From: Clostridiales bacterium
GTDB lineage: Bacteria > Bacillota > Clostridia > Lachnospirales > Lachnospiraceae
Assembly (NCBI GenBank): GCA_019416265.1
Contig: DXXQ01000156.1
Location: forward strand, 1-23,019
Length of the DNA stretch: 23,019 nucleotides
Reading direction: 5' to 3'
Part shown: piece after piece, positions 1 to 7,438 of the stretch
Numbering within the stretch: position 1 is the stretch's first letter
Layout: every line of letters begins with the position of its first letter
Made by a program: the position numbers and the translations under genes
Notes under the pieces: model-generated
The model's input: only the letters and a program-made list of their open reading frames with translations
The model's database searches: none
Told to the model about the DNA's origin: nothing

Positions 1-39
1 ACGCCGTTAACGTGGGTTCGATTCCCGCACGGGTCACCA
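1..39 (+). tRNA. 3' end of a tRNA, probably tRNA-Glu (partial)
   Basis: The window opens inside a tRNA. A T-arm (stem 12-16 with 24-28, TTCGATT loop), the 3' acceptor strand ACGGGTC (29-35), discriminator A and an encoded CCA (37-39) are visible. The anticodon is outside the window. The anticodon loop ends in AC and is followed by a 5-nt stem half and a 4-nt TAAC variable loop, exactly as in the complete tRNA-Glu at 147-218, so Glu is the best guess. It is the only tRNA in the cluster with an encoded CCA. Confidence 0.75.
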
Positions 40-45
40 AAATAT

Positions 46-118
46 TCCTCCTTAGCTCAGTCGGTAGAGCATGCGGCTGTTAACCGCAGGGTCGTTGGTT
101 CGAGTCCAACAGGGGGAG
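46..118 (+). tRNA. tRNA-Asn (GTT)
   Basis: A complete cloverleaf: acceptor TCCTCCT (46-52) pairs with AGGGGGA (111-117), discriminator G. The anticodon stem TGCGG/CCGCA encloses loop CTGTTAA with anticodon GTT at 79-81. The T-arm is GTTGG/CCAAC. CCA is not encoded. Confidence 0.95.
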
Positions 119-146
119 TTTTAAAATATTAAATATTTTAAACCAT

Positions 147-218
147 GGCTCCATGGTCAAGCGGTTAAGACACCGCCCTTTCACGGCGGTAACAGGGGTT
201 CAAATCCCCTTGGAGTCA
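147..218 (+). tRNA. tRNA-Glu (TTC)
   Basis: Acceptor GGCTCCA (147-153) pairs with TGGAGTC (211-217) with one G-U pair, discriminator A. The anticodon stem CCGCC/GGCGG encloses loop CTTTCAC with anticodon TTC at 180-182. The variable loop is 4 nt (TAAC). CCA is not encoded. Confidence 0.95.
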
Positions 219-245
219 TTAAAAATAATAAATAAATGGAATTTT

Positions 246-277
246 TTGTGGCTTTACCCTAACACTTAGTGTATAAT
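246..277 (+). promoter_or_regulatory. possible promoter inside the tRNA cluster
   Basis: The 74-bp spacer between tRNA-Glu and tRNA-Thr contains a perfect TATAAT at 272-277, 16 bp before tRNA-Thr. The only -35-like match is TTGTGG at 246-251 with a long 20-bp spacer, so this is weak evidence for an internal promoter. The remaining tRNAs could equally be read through from upstream. Confidence 0.3.
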
Positions 278-292
278 ACACATAAGTATTAT

Positions 293-365
293 GCCGATGT
301 GGCTCAATTGGCAGAGCAGCTGATTTGTAATCAGCAGGTTATCGGTTCGAGTCCGATCATCGGCT
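293..365 (+). tRNA. tRNA-Thr (TGT)
   Basis: Acceptor GCCGATG (293-299) pairs with CATCGGC (358-364), discriminator T. The anticodon stem GCTGA/TCAGC encloses loop TTTGTAA with anticodon TGT at 326-328. CCA is not encoded. Confidence 0.95.
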
Positions 366-369
366 TTTT

Positions 370-443
370 GGACCTTTAGCTCAGTTGGTTAGAGCAACCG
401 GCTCATAACCGGTCGGTCCTGGGTTCGAGTCCCCGAAGGTCCA
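370..443 (+). tRNA. tRNA with CAT anticodon (Met or lysidine-type Ile)
   Basis: Acceptor GGACCTT (370-376) pairs with AAGGTCC (436-442), discriminator A. The anticodon stem ACCGG/CCGGT encloses loop CTCATAA with anticodon CAT at 404-406. A CAT anticodon may be elongator Met or Ile2 (C34 converted to lysidine); I cannot decide between them by eye. The T-stem CTGGG/CCCCG contains a T-C mismatch (420 against 434), unusual for an active tRNA. CCA is not encoded. Confidence 0.9.
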
Positions 444-458
444 TTTAGAAATTATTTT

Positions 459-532
459 GGCCCAGTGGCTCAGTTGGTTAGAGCGCCGCCCTGTCACGGC
501 GGAGGTCGAGAGTTCGAGTCTCTTCTGGGTCG
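459..532 (+). tRNA. tRNA-Asp (GTC)
   Basis: Acceptor GGCCCAG (459-465) pairs with CTGGGTC (525-531), discriminator G. The anticodon loop is CTGTCAC with anticodon GTC on a CCGCC/GGCGG stem. The T-arm is GAGAG/CTCTT. CCA is not encoded. Confidence 0.95.
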
Positions 533-577
533 TTAGCAATAAGCTGACGAAGTTAGTAAATTGCATAAAAACAATAT

Positions 578-650
578 GGGGTCTTAGCTCAGCTGGGAGA
601 GCATCTGCCTTACAAGCAGAGGGTCATAGGTTCGAGCCCTATAGGCCCCA
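578..650 (+). tRNA. tRNA-Val (TAC)
   Basis: Acceptor GGGGTCT (578-584) pairs with AGGCCCC (643-649) with one wobble, discriminator A. The anticodon stem TCTGC/GCAGA encloses loop CTTACAA with anticodon TAC. CCA is not encoded. The 45-bp spacer before it holds nothing recognisable. Confidence 0.95.
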
Positions 651-667
651 TATATCTAATTAAATAT

Positions 668-753
668 GCCGCAGTGGCGGAACAGGCAGACGCACAGGAC
701 TTAAAATCCTGCGGGGCTAACCCCCCGTACCGGTTCGATTCCGGTCTGCGGCA
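668..753 (+). tRNA. tRNA-Leu (TAA)
   Basis: A class II tRNA with a long variable arm (GCGGGG...CCCCCCG). Acceptor GCCGCAG (668-674) pairs with CTGCGGC (746-752), discriminator A. The anticodon stem CAGGA/TCCTG encloses loop CTTAAAA with anticodon TAA at 702-704. CCA is not encoded. It is the last gene of the cluster. Confidence 0.95.
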
Positions 754-758
754 TTAAT

Positions 759-790
759 AAAACCCTTGATTTTCAAGGGTTTTTATTTTT
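759..790 (+). terminator. terminator of the tRNA cluster
   Basis: A perfect hairpin, AACCCTTGA (761-769) with TCAAGGGTT (773-781), 3-nt loop, extended by A-T pairs and followed by a T-rich run to 790. It lies just downstream of tRNA-Leu. Confidence 0.85.
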
Positions 791-831
791 CCATAACGTC
801 TTTTATTCTTTCATATTTGACAGCAACAAAG

Positions 832-874
832 AAAGGATTGGCTCTTACTGAATTCAGTGCAGAGCTAATCCTTT
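832..874 (-). terminator. hairpin downstream of the secreted protein gene
   Basis: A 14-bp stem (832-845 with 861-874, one G-U pair) whose loop carries a further ACTGAATTCAGT palindrome. It lies 38 bp beyond the stop codon of the minus-strand gene at 913-2883. On the minus strand it is followed by a moderately T-rich stretch, so it is probably that gene's terminator. Confidence 0.6.
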
Positions 875-912
875 TGTTCATTTGCTTATTCTATGATTAT
901 ATCAATTGTTGC

Positions 913-2883
913 TTACTTTATGGTTACTTTAACGGTTTTTGAGAAGTCCCCGTAAGTTTTGTATTTTCCGTCTTTATCAGAAATGACGCTGCGCATCCGG
1001 AAATAGTAGGTCTCTCCCTTTTTTAAAGCTTTCGTTGTGGAGGATTCCTTCGTGTCCGGAAGCTGAGTCAGTCTCTGGTAATGCTTAGCCTTCGCGTTAC
1101 GGTAGTAGATCACGTACTGGGAATTTCCCTGACGGTAAGCTGCCGGGGATGCTTTCCAGGTAAGCTTTGCCCTGCGGCCAGAAACGGCAGATGCCTTCAA
1201 AGACGGTGTTTTGGGGAGGGTATAACAGACTGCCGTTCCTTTATAATATGGTGAGTAATAATTCTTCTTTTGGTAAGTTCTGTACGCGCGTACAATCACG
1301 CGATACCGCTGTCCTGCCTGCAGACCTGTGATTGTTTTCGAGGTAGCGTCTTTTCCTACAGATACACGTTTTACGGTTTTTCCCGTAAGTGCATCTTGCA
1401 CATAAATGGTATATCCGTTATGAGCTCTTTTAACCGGATTCCATTGACATGTGAGGGAAGTTTCTGTTCTTTTCGAAATTTTTAATCCTGTTACCATATC
1501 AGGGTTAGGAATCTCGTAAATGCTAAAATTCATATCGGCAGTAACGGTGCGGTCATCATTTAGATAGTATTTAATATGCCCATCTGTAATTGTGGAATCC
1601 AGTTCCTGCTTTGACGGGTTATCCAAAATTGTCGGGTACAGCCTGTCATCTTTGATCACGAACTCTTTACTGACGGATGCGACGCGGCTGGAATCCCAGT
1701 TAATCATGGAAGTCAAATCAAAATAACCACCCGTTCCATTCTTCACACTTTCTGATTGCGTGACATGAACTCTCTCAGGATGGCAATCCCCGAAATCATA
1801 CATCGCAAAACTGTCTAAAAAAATGTCAACCTCGCGCAGAGAAGGACAATTGGACAGATCCAGTTCATATGTCTGATCTTCTCCCTTCATCAGCCACCGG
1901 AGGTTTTCAATGTGAAGGGTTTCTAATTCCTTGTTATTTGAAAAGTCCAGCCATACATCATTATAAGCACCCTCGTGATCGATATCAATACTACGAAGAT
2001 GCGGATTATTTCTTGTATTCAGTATAACCTTAGAGCTGCCGTGAATCTCTATTTTTTCAAGCCGGGGCATCTTTGTTATCAACTGAATCAGGTACTGATC
2101 ATTGCTTCCATGAAAGTGATTATCCCCATCATCCGGAGTTGTCCAGCAGGAAATACGGTATTCTTCAATGTTACAGTCCTCAGGAAGGAGGATTTCCCGG
2201 ATGTCACATAAAACCTGAAGCTTTGTCAGTCTCGTACTTGTCGAAAGATTCAGTACAGTTGGAGTTGACTTTTTTTGAGAGAAGCCCGCCTCCTCGTAAG
2301 AATACGAATAAACTTTCAGTTCTTTTAATAATGGCAGAGTAGAAAGATCAATGATCAGATCGTCTGCTGTTTCAAGTGGTCCTGGTTCTCCCATCATCAT
2401 TAAATTCAGCTTTTCCACTGCTGTCAGATATTCAATGCCCTGCATAGAGGACTTAGTAAAACTCGGAGAATATTTGACTCCGTTGTAAACTCCATAGTCA
2501 GCGTAATCTTCTGGACGGATGGATTTGATTTCAGTAATTTCACCGGATTCAAGTATCCCATTTTGATTTTTATCCCTTCTGGAGTCGGACAAAAATTCGC
2601 GGAATTCAAGATTCGGGAAATGTTCTTCATCAATGGGAACGTCTTCTGCAGAAACTGTCTGTTCAGATACTGCATCTTCAAATGCAAAATCCACATCTTC
2701 GCCCTCTATAAATGCTTCGCCATCATCAAACAGATTCCCTTCATCCGTCATATCCTGTGCTTTTGCATTTTCCATCACCGCATCTTCGTCACCGGATGTA
2801 AATTCCGACGCTGAAACAGAAACTACCGACATCAACACAGTAGTAGCAACCAGAACAATTCGTAATTTTTTTCTTTTTATCAT
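913..2883 (-). CDS. secreted protein with EF-hand-like loop, leucine-rich-like repeats and two FN3-like domains
   Basis: A 656-aa exported protein of unknown specific function. Residues 1-26 form a signal peptide (MIKRKK basic start, hydrophobic core, VSASE cleavage region). An acidic linker (about 30-85) precedes a canonical calcium-loop pattern: D104, N106, N108, G109, L111, E115. Residues about 150-380 hold degenerate leucine-rich-type units such as LDFSNNKELETLHIENL and LDLSNCPSLREVDI. Two fibronectin type III-like domains follow (about 460-556 and 557-656; W481 and W576 at the usual strand positions). No LPXTG, SLH or choline-binding anchor is present, so release or non-covalent binding to the surface is likely. 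AAGGAGG lies 9 nt before the ATG. It is monocistronic. Adhesion or ligand binding is an inference from architecture. Confidence 0.85.
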   Translation of the reverse strand: MIKRKKLRIVLVATTVLMSVVSVSASEFTSGDEDAVMENAKAQDMTDEGNLFDDGEAFIEGEDVDFAFEDAVSEQTVSAEDVPIDEEHFPNLEFREFLSDSRRDKNQNGILESGEITEIKSIRPEDYADYGVYNGVKYSPSFTKSSMQGIEYLTAVEKLNLMMMGEPGPLETADDLIIDLSTLPLLKELKVYSYSYEEAGFSQKKSTPTVLNLSTSTRLTKLQVLCDIREILLPEDCNIEEYRISCWTTPDDGDNHFHGSNDQYLIQLITKMPRLEKIEIHGSSKVILNTRNNPHLRSIDIDHEGAYNDVWLDFSNNKELETLHIENLRWLMKGEDQTYELDLSNCPSLREVDIFLDSFAMYDFGDCHPERVHVTQSESVKNGTGGYFDLTSMINWDSSRVASVSKEFVIKDDRLYPTILDNPSKQELDSTITDGHIKYYLNDDRTVTADMNFSIYEIPNPDMVTGLKISKRTETSLTCQWNPVKRAHNGYTIYVQDALTGKTVKRVSVGKDATSKTITGLQAGQRYRVIVRAYRTYQKKNYYSPYYKGTAVCYTLPKTPSLKASAVSGRRAKLTWKASPAAYRQGNSQYVIYYRNAKAKHYQRLTQLPDTKESSTTKALKKGETYYFRMRSVISDKDGKYKTYGDFSKTVKVTIK

Positions 2884-3014
2884 ACAAATGCGCCTCCTTA
2901 TTTAGAAAATATTGTTTGAAGGTTTCATCTTTCATAGATTAACTTAAGTGTATCACAGAAACTGATGTTATTTGTATAATAAATAATACCGGAAGAAATC
3001 TATGGAAACGCCTT

Positions 3015-3884
3015 TCAGATGGAATGTAAAACAGTCCGTTTATATTCTGTTGCAGTCATATGATAGTATTTTTTGAATGCAGTATGAAAATGGTTTGGAC
3101 AGGAATATCCTAATTTTGAAGCAATTTCTGAAAGTGAATACTTATTTTCTTTTAAAAGTGTCACTGCTGCACACATTCTTGCTTCTGTCCGTTTTTGAAG
3201 AAAATTTTGCCCGTATTGGTCAAAAAGAATTCTGCGTGTCTGTCTGGTACTGAGTCCTAAGCGGTTTGCCAATTCTTCCAGAGTAATCGTATTATATTCG
3301 AGGAGAAAGCTGTCTTCAATTAAGATATAAGCTTTAATCAGGGGAATGGGAATGTATGTAATTGCCGCATTTGTGGCTGGCTCATAATTGCGCAGGATTT
3401 TTACCAGAAACTGCATGAAAAGCCCCTGAAGCATAATGGAAGCAGCGGGACCCGGATTTGAAAATTCGGTATGTATCTGTTCCAGCGTAACCGGCAGATC
3501 TGCACAATCTTTTCCGTACCAGAAAGGATAGCGTAAAAAAGTGTCCATAATATGCTTCTGCCTGGAAGGACCCTTATGGGAGGAACTGTGTGCTTCTGCT
3601 ATTTCCAGATAAATACAATATTCAAAGGTTGGATCGGCCGGATCAGGATACTGCTGATGTTCGACATGGGGACCTGTTGTATACAGGATATTTGGATAGA
3701 GCTCATAAGAACACTGGTTACTGATAAGTGTCCCCTTTCCTTTGGGAATATAATGAATTTCATAGCTATTTGAGCTGTGCATGTGAGAAGGGGTATTCCA
3801 TGTCTGACATTCATATGTAAACTTCAATATATGGATCTGGTATTGCCCTATGGAAAAAGTAATGTTCAAATTATCATTTTTCAT
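3015..3884 (-). CDS. AraC-family transcriptional regulator
   Basis: A 289-aa regulator. The N-terminal half looks like a cupin-type effector domain (SHMHSSNSYEIHYIPKGKGTL around 33-53, typical of sugar-responsive AraC proteins). The C-terminal ~90 residues form the double helix-turn-helix (LEELANRLGLSTRQTRRIL, then LSEIASKLGYSCPNHFHTAFK). I chose the ATG at 3884 because GGAG lies 6 nt upstream; the ATG 13 codons earlier (3923) has no convincing ribosome binding site. It is divergent from the sugar-acid operon starting at 4223, so it is probably that operon's regulator, responding to a pathway sugar or acid (inference). No convincing terminator is visible beyond its stop codon. Confidence 0.9.
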   Translation of the reverse strand: MKNDNLNITFSIGQYQIHILKFTYECQTWNTPSHMHSSNSYEIHYIPKGKGTLISNQCSYELYPNILYTTGPHVEHQQYPDPADPTFEYCIYLEIAEAHSSSHKGPSRQKHIMDTFLRYPFWYGKDCADLPVTLEQIHTEFSNPGPAASIMLQGLFMQFLVKILRNYEPATNAAITYIPIPLIKAYILIEDSFLLEYNTITLEELANRLGLSTRQTRRILFDQYGQNFLQKRTEARMCAAVTLLKENKYSLSEIASKLGYSCPNHFHTAFKKYYHMTATEYKRTVLHSI

Positions 3885-3933
3885 TTTAATCTCCAATCTG
3901 CTGTCATAAGAAAATATCTTCAAGTACGCTAAT

Positions 3934-3960
3934 CGGACATAAATAATATTTATATGTCCG
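3934..3960. promoter_or_regulatory. inverted repeat, possible operator between the AraC gene and the sugar-acid operon
   Basis: CGGACATA (3934-3941) is perfectly repeated in inverted form as TATGTCCG (3953-3960), with an 11-bp AT-only spacer. It lies 50 bp upstream of the AraC start, in the divergent intergenic region. AraC-family proteins often bind such sites, but direct repeats are more typical for them, so the assignment is tentative. AT-rich -10-like stretches for the minus-strand promoter lie inside it. Confidence 0.4.
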
Positions 3961-3992
3961 CTATCCCCATATTTTTATCATACAACAGTCCC

Positions 3993-3998
3993 TATAAT
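3993..3998 (+). promoter_or_regulatory. possible -10 element of the sugar-acid operon
   Basis: A perfect TATAAT lies about 225 bp upstream of the first operon gene. No good -35 hexamer is found at 16-18 bp, which would suit an activator-dependent promoter. If it is used, the transcript leader includes the whole palindromic repeat at 4041-4173. Confidence 0.35.
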
Positions 3999-4040
3999 AA
4001 AAGCAAGAATATATCGGAGCCTGCATGTAGGTTCTGAATA

Positions 4041-4173
4041 GTTACTGTTCACATGGCACTATTCTGCGAGGTGTTTTGGCATGTATATGCCAAAATCCCG
4101 AGACATACAAGCCAAAATTCCATTGCCGTAGGCAAGCTGAAATGAATTTTGGCTCGTTGCTGTGAACAGTAAT
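4041..4173. repeat. nested palindromic repeat element (REP/MITE-like) in the operon leader
   Basis: A 12-bp perfect terminal inverted repeat (TTACTGTTCACA at 4042-4053, TGTGAACAGTAA at 4161-4172) encloses two internal hairpins. One is TTTTGGCAT/ATGCCAAAA (4074-4082 with 4087-4095). The other is AGCCAAAATTC/GAATTTTGGCT (4110-4120 with 4144-4154), whose tip contains TTGCC/GGCAA (4123-4127 with 4131-4135). The predicted fold is a three-way junction. It has no coding capacity. TTCTGA occurs on both sides (4032-4037 and 4173-4178), but is not flush with the left end, so a target-site duplication is uncertain. From memory, similar repeats ending in TGTGAACAGTAA recur in Blautia-type genomes; I could not check this. 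It accounts for most of the 338-bp gap between 3885 and 4222. Confidence 0.75.
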
Positions 4174-4222
4174 TCTGAGCAACAGCATAAGGTAAGAGAA
4201 GTACGAACAGGAGATGATAAAA

Positions 4223-5101
4223 ATGGTAATTGACGCGCATTTACACCTTTGGGATATTCAGGCAGGATGTGTGAATGGAAAGCCTGTCTTTGCTCTGGAT
4301 GGGGGAAAAAGTAATTTTGGCGGTGAAATACGTCAGATGATGCCTCCATATATGCTGGACGGACGAAATACAGCAGAGATGTTAATGGCAAATATGGACT
4401 ATGCGAGAGTAAGCGGGTGTGTGGTAACGCAGGAATATATAGACGGAAATCAGGATGGCTATCTTCTGGAGTGTAAAAAGAAATATCCGGAAAGAATGAA
4501 AATCTGCTGTCTGTATGAAGAAAAACCCATAGAGGACCCATGGGTTATGCGCTTTGATGGAATAAAAATCTGCGCAGGAAGATTAAAAGAGAAGAATTTA
4601 ATGGAGCATGAAGCAGTTTTTGCCCAGGCAGACCGATTGGGAAAGTTTATCTCTATTGATCTGGCAGAAGGAGATTTGCAAGTAGCGGAAATGGAAAAAA
4701 TAATTGAAAAATATCCGGATCTGCCAATAGCAATCGGGCATTTTGGCATGGTCACCGTTGAGGGCTGGGAAAAACAGATCGAACTTGCCAGACATCAGAA
4801 TGTCTATATTGAAAGCGGCGGGATCACATGGCTGTTTCATAAAGAATTTTACCCATATCCGTCTGCAGTTGCGGCAATACGCAGGGCAATTCAGATTTGC
4901 GGAATTGATAAGCTGATGTGGGGAAGCGACTATCCAAGGACAATGACTGCGATTACCTATGATATGAGCAAAGCATTTATTGAAGAGACCTCTGCCCTGT
5001 CAGAGGTGGAAAAGCGAAAAATATTAGGGGAAAATGCGGAACGCTTTTATGGATTTTCCAAATTGGAAATACCGCCCAAAACTATTAATATGGTCGAATA
5101 G
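4223..5101 (+). CDS. amidohydrolase-2 family hydrolase, probable sugar lactonase
   Basis: A 292-aa TIM-barrel metal hydrolase of the Amidohydrolase_2 family, which includes L-fucono- and L-rhamnono-lactonases. Visible metal and catalytic positions are H6 and H8 (DAHLHLWD), H173 (IGHFG) and D236 (WGSDYPR). ILGENAERFYG near residue 268 is the usual C-terminal helix. Start: AGGAG at 4209-4213 abuts the ATG at 4214 but sits 9 nt before the ATG at 4223, so 4223 is preferred. It is the first gene of a five-gene operon, 10 nt before the next start. Placed beside an aldose-dehydrogenase-like gene and aldonate enzymes, hydrolysis of an aldonolactone is the likely job (inference). Decarboxylases of the same family are a less likely alternative. 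Confidence 0.8.
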   Translation: MVIDAHLHLWDIQAGCVNGKPVFALDGGKSNFGGEIRQMMPPYMLDGRNTAEMLMANMDYARVSGCVVTQEYIDGNQDGYLLECKKKYPERMKICCLYEEKPIEDPWVMRFDGIKICAGRLKEKNLMEHEAVFAQADRLGKFISIDLAEGDLQVAEMEKIIEKYPDLPIAIGHFGMVTVEGWEKQIELARHQNVYIESGGITWLFHKEFYPYPSAVAAIRRAIQICGIDKLMWGSDYPRTMTAITYDMSKAFIEETSALSEVEKRKILGENAERFYGFSKLEIPPKTINMVE

Positions 5102-5111
5102 GAGAATGAAC

Positions 5112-6317
5112 ATGATTGTAAAAGGTACTTATTTTCAAAACAGTGAAGAAAAACCGTTAGTATACGGAGATGTTGAAATACACAATCCACCGAGAAGAAG
5201 GTTAAGAGGAGAGGAGGAAAAAACAGGAATTCTGGCAGAAAGTGTTCTGGTCGGTTTCTGCGGAACAGATTATACGCTGATGAACATGGGACGTAAAGGC
5301 AAATTGGGGGCAAAGTTTCCGGAAGGCTGCCAGCGTCTCATCAACGGACATGAAGGAGTTGTCTGGGTTCCTTCAGAGAACAGGTTTGCAATTGTACTGA
5401 TCCGCGGGGGAAACAGTTACGATCCGACAAGATATACAGAAGAAGAAACTTATTTTGAGTATGGCTGCGATCAGGCGGATGGTTTATTTTCAGATAGAAA
5501 TTATTATAATCCCGATATGCTGCTGGAGATTCCGGACGGGTATGTAAAGGATGGAAAGATTTCCCTTTCCCTATGTAAGAAGCTGGTATTCAGCGATCCT
5601 TATGCCTGTATGATTTTTCAGAGAGAACGAATGGAGGATCTGGGAGAAGCACATAATTTCCGTGTGAAAATGGCTGAATATAAATGTACGGAAGCTAAGG
5701 CGAGAGAAATTGCCAGAAAGGAAACCTTTGCACGGGTATGTATTTTCGGTCTGGGAACAACAGGAATGTTCATAGGCGATCTGATACATCAGAGATATCC
5801 GGATGCCAATATTGTTTTTGTTGCCAGAAGTGAAGAAAGCAGTCCGAAGGTTTCATTCGCTTTAAAACAGGCGGGCGCTTCTTATGTAAGAAATGTTTTT
5901 GACACAAAAGAAGAGCTGGCTTCTGCGATTAAAGAAAAGCTTGGAGGAACAGCAACCGTATTTATCGGTTCCAGCGGAGCGCAGATCGAACATGAAATTG
6001 CGTTTCAGTATGGGGTTCTGGGATGTAATGGTATTTATAACTCATTCTCTCTGGGACCGGAGGTAGCAGTTGATACAATGCCTTTTGGCTTCAAAAATCA
6101 GTTGATATTTGGTTCTATTAATTTCCGTCAGGACCATATGGAAGAGGCGATCCGAATTCTTCAAAACAGCGATTATGACCAGATTGTGGAGCTGATTGAC
6201 AAAGAAGAATTTGCTCAGGATCCGATAGATGCATATGAAAATAAAATTTATTCAAAGAGCGCGCCAATGAAAACAGCAGTCATCTGGAATGAAACCTATG
6301 TAGATAAAGACAGATAA
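5112..6317 (+). CDS. glucose-dehydrogenase-like medium-chain dehydrogenase
   Basis: A 401-aa medium-chain dehydrogenase/reductase. A GroES-like catalytic half carries C50-G-T-D53 and H80-E81 (zinc-site pattern). A Rossmann half has GLGTTG at 213-218. The four-cysteine structural zinc loop of classical alcohol dehydrogenases is absent. The layout recalls the glucose 1-dehydrogenase branch, which oxidises aldoses to lactones. The ORF is open upstream, but GGAG at 5101-5104 lies 7 nt before the ATG at 5112, just after the previous stop, which fixes the start. Its probable role here is to oxidise the entering sugar at C1 to a lactone for the neighbouring hydrolase. Substrate and cofactor are not readable from the sequence. 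Confidence 0.75.
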   Translation: MIVKGTYFQNSEEKPLVYGDVEIHNPPRRRLRGEEEKTGILAESVLVGFCGTDYTLMNMGRKGKLGAKFPEGCQRLINGHEGVVWVPSENRFAIVLIRGGNSYDPTRYTEEETYFEYGCDQADGLFSDRNYYNPDMLLEIPDGYVKDGKISLSLCKKLVFSDPYACMIFQRERMEDLGEAHNFRVKMAEYKCTEAKAREIARKETFARVCIFGLGTTGMFIGDLIHQRYPDANIVFVARSEESSPKVSFALKQAGASYVRNVFDTKEELASAIKEKLGGTATVFIGSSGAQIEHEIAFQYGVLGCNGIYNSFSLGPEVAVDTMPFGFKNQLIFGSINFRQDHMEEAIRILQNSDYDQIVELIDKEEFAQDPIDAYENKIYSKSAPMKTAVIWNETYVDKDR

Positions 6318-6362
6318 TAACGGAATAAAAACTCAAAGGTGAAAAAGTGAGGAGGAATTACA

Positions 6363-7427
6363 ATGAAAACAATCCTAATAAATGAACCGGGAAAGGTTGA
6401 AGTAATCGAAACAGAAATGCCTGTTGTGAAGGAAGGGGAAGCGCTGCTTAAAATTCTGTATGGCGGAATCTGCGGCAGTGATCTGGGAACGTACCGGGGA
6501 ACCTTTGCCTATGCAGGCTATCCGAGAATACCGGGTCACGAGTTCTCTGCGCAGATTGTAAAAATCGGAGAGAACAACAGAGGTCTGAAAGAAGGAATGA
6601 TCGTAACCTGTAATCCGTATTTTAATTGTCAGAAATGCTATGCATGTGAGCGGGGACTGGTAAACTGCTGTGAATCCAATGAAACAATGGGCGCACAGAG
6701 AGATGGTGCATTTTCGGAATATATCACAATGCCGGTGGAACGTATTTATGACGGCAAAGGACTGAGTCCGAAACAGCTTGCGCTGATCGAGCCTTTCTGT
6801 ATCAGCTATCATGGGGTATCAAGAGCAGATATTAAAAAGGGAGACAAGGTGCTTATTATGGGAGCAGGAACCATCGGGGTTCTGGCTGCAATTGCGGCAA
6901 AAGCAAAAGGCGGCGAAGTTTACATCGCAGATGTTGCAGAAGAAAAGCTTCAGTATGCATATAAGACCTTTGGTCTTGCAGGCAGGATAAAGAATAACGG
7001 AAAAGAAGCATTTATGGAGCAGGTGCTTTCCATAACAGGAGAACACCATGGTTTTGATGTCTGCATCGAAGCAGTGGGACTTCCGTCTACTTTCCAGGAT
7101 TGTATTGATGCGGCTGCATTCGGAGGCCGTGTTGTGCTGATCGGAGTCGGCAAGCAGAATCTTGACTTCAACTTTACATTAATCCAGAAGAAGGAATTAA
7201 ATGTGTTCGGTTCAAGAAATGCGCTGAAGAAGGATTTTACAGAATTGATCGATCTGGTAAAAAGCGGGGAAATTGCTCTGGAAAAGGTGGTAATGAATCC
7301 GGATTCAGAGGATGCGGCAAAGAAATCAGAATATGAATTGGAAGAAGCTCCTGCGGCCTTTGAAGAGTTCAGCAAATATGGGGGTAGTAAATTAAAAGTA
7401 TTGATTCATTTTGCAGATCCGGAATGA
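6363..7427 (+). CDS. zinc-dependent dehydrogenase, candidate L-galactonate 5-dehydrogenase
   Basis: A 354-aa classical zinc alcohol/polyol dehydrogenase (threonine/sorbitol dehydrogenase-like). Catalytic zinc: C37 (GGICGSD) and H59-E60 (PGHEF). Structural zinc: C89, C92, C95 and C103 with the standard spacing. Nucleotide binding: GAGTIG at 167-172. Relatives include E. coli LgoD (YjjN), which oxidises L-galactonate to D-tagaturonate, and RspB-type L-gulonate dehydrogenases. With uxaA and uxaB immediately downstream, a product of D-tagaturonate is the most economical reading (inference). GAGGAGG lies 8 nt before the ATG. The gene ends in an ATGA overlap region with the following ORF. Confidence 0.8.
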   Translation: MKTILINEPGKVEVIETEMPVVKEGEALLKILYGGICGSDLGTYRGTFAYAGYPRIPGHEFSAQIVKIGENNRGLKEGMIVTCNPYFNCQKCYACERGLVNCCESNETMGAQRDGAFSEYITMPVERIYDGKGLSPKQLALIEPFCISYHGVSRADIKKGDKVLIMGAGTIGVLAAIAAKAKGGEVYIADVAEEKLQYAYKTFGLAGRIKNNGKEAFMEQVLSITGEHHGFDVCIEAVGLPSTFQDCIDAAAFGGRVVLIGVGKQNLDFNFTLIQKKELNVFGSRNALKKDFTELIDLVKSGEIALEKVVMNPDSEDAAKKSEYELEEAPAAFEEFSKYGGSKLKVLIHFADPE

Positions 7428-7438
7428 GGACAGGACTT

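Noticed and set aside
4059..4541. A 160-codon open frame on the minus strand
   Set aside because: It crosses the palindromic repeat and the amidohydrolase start; it has no coding signature.
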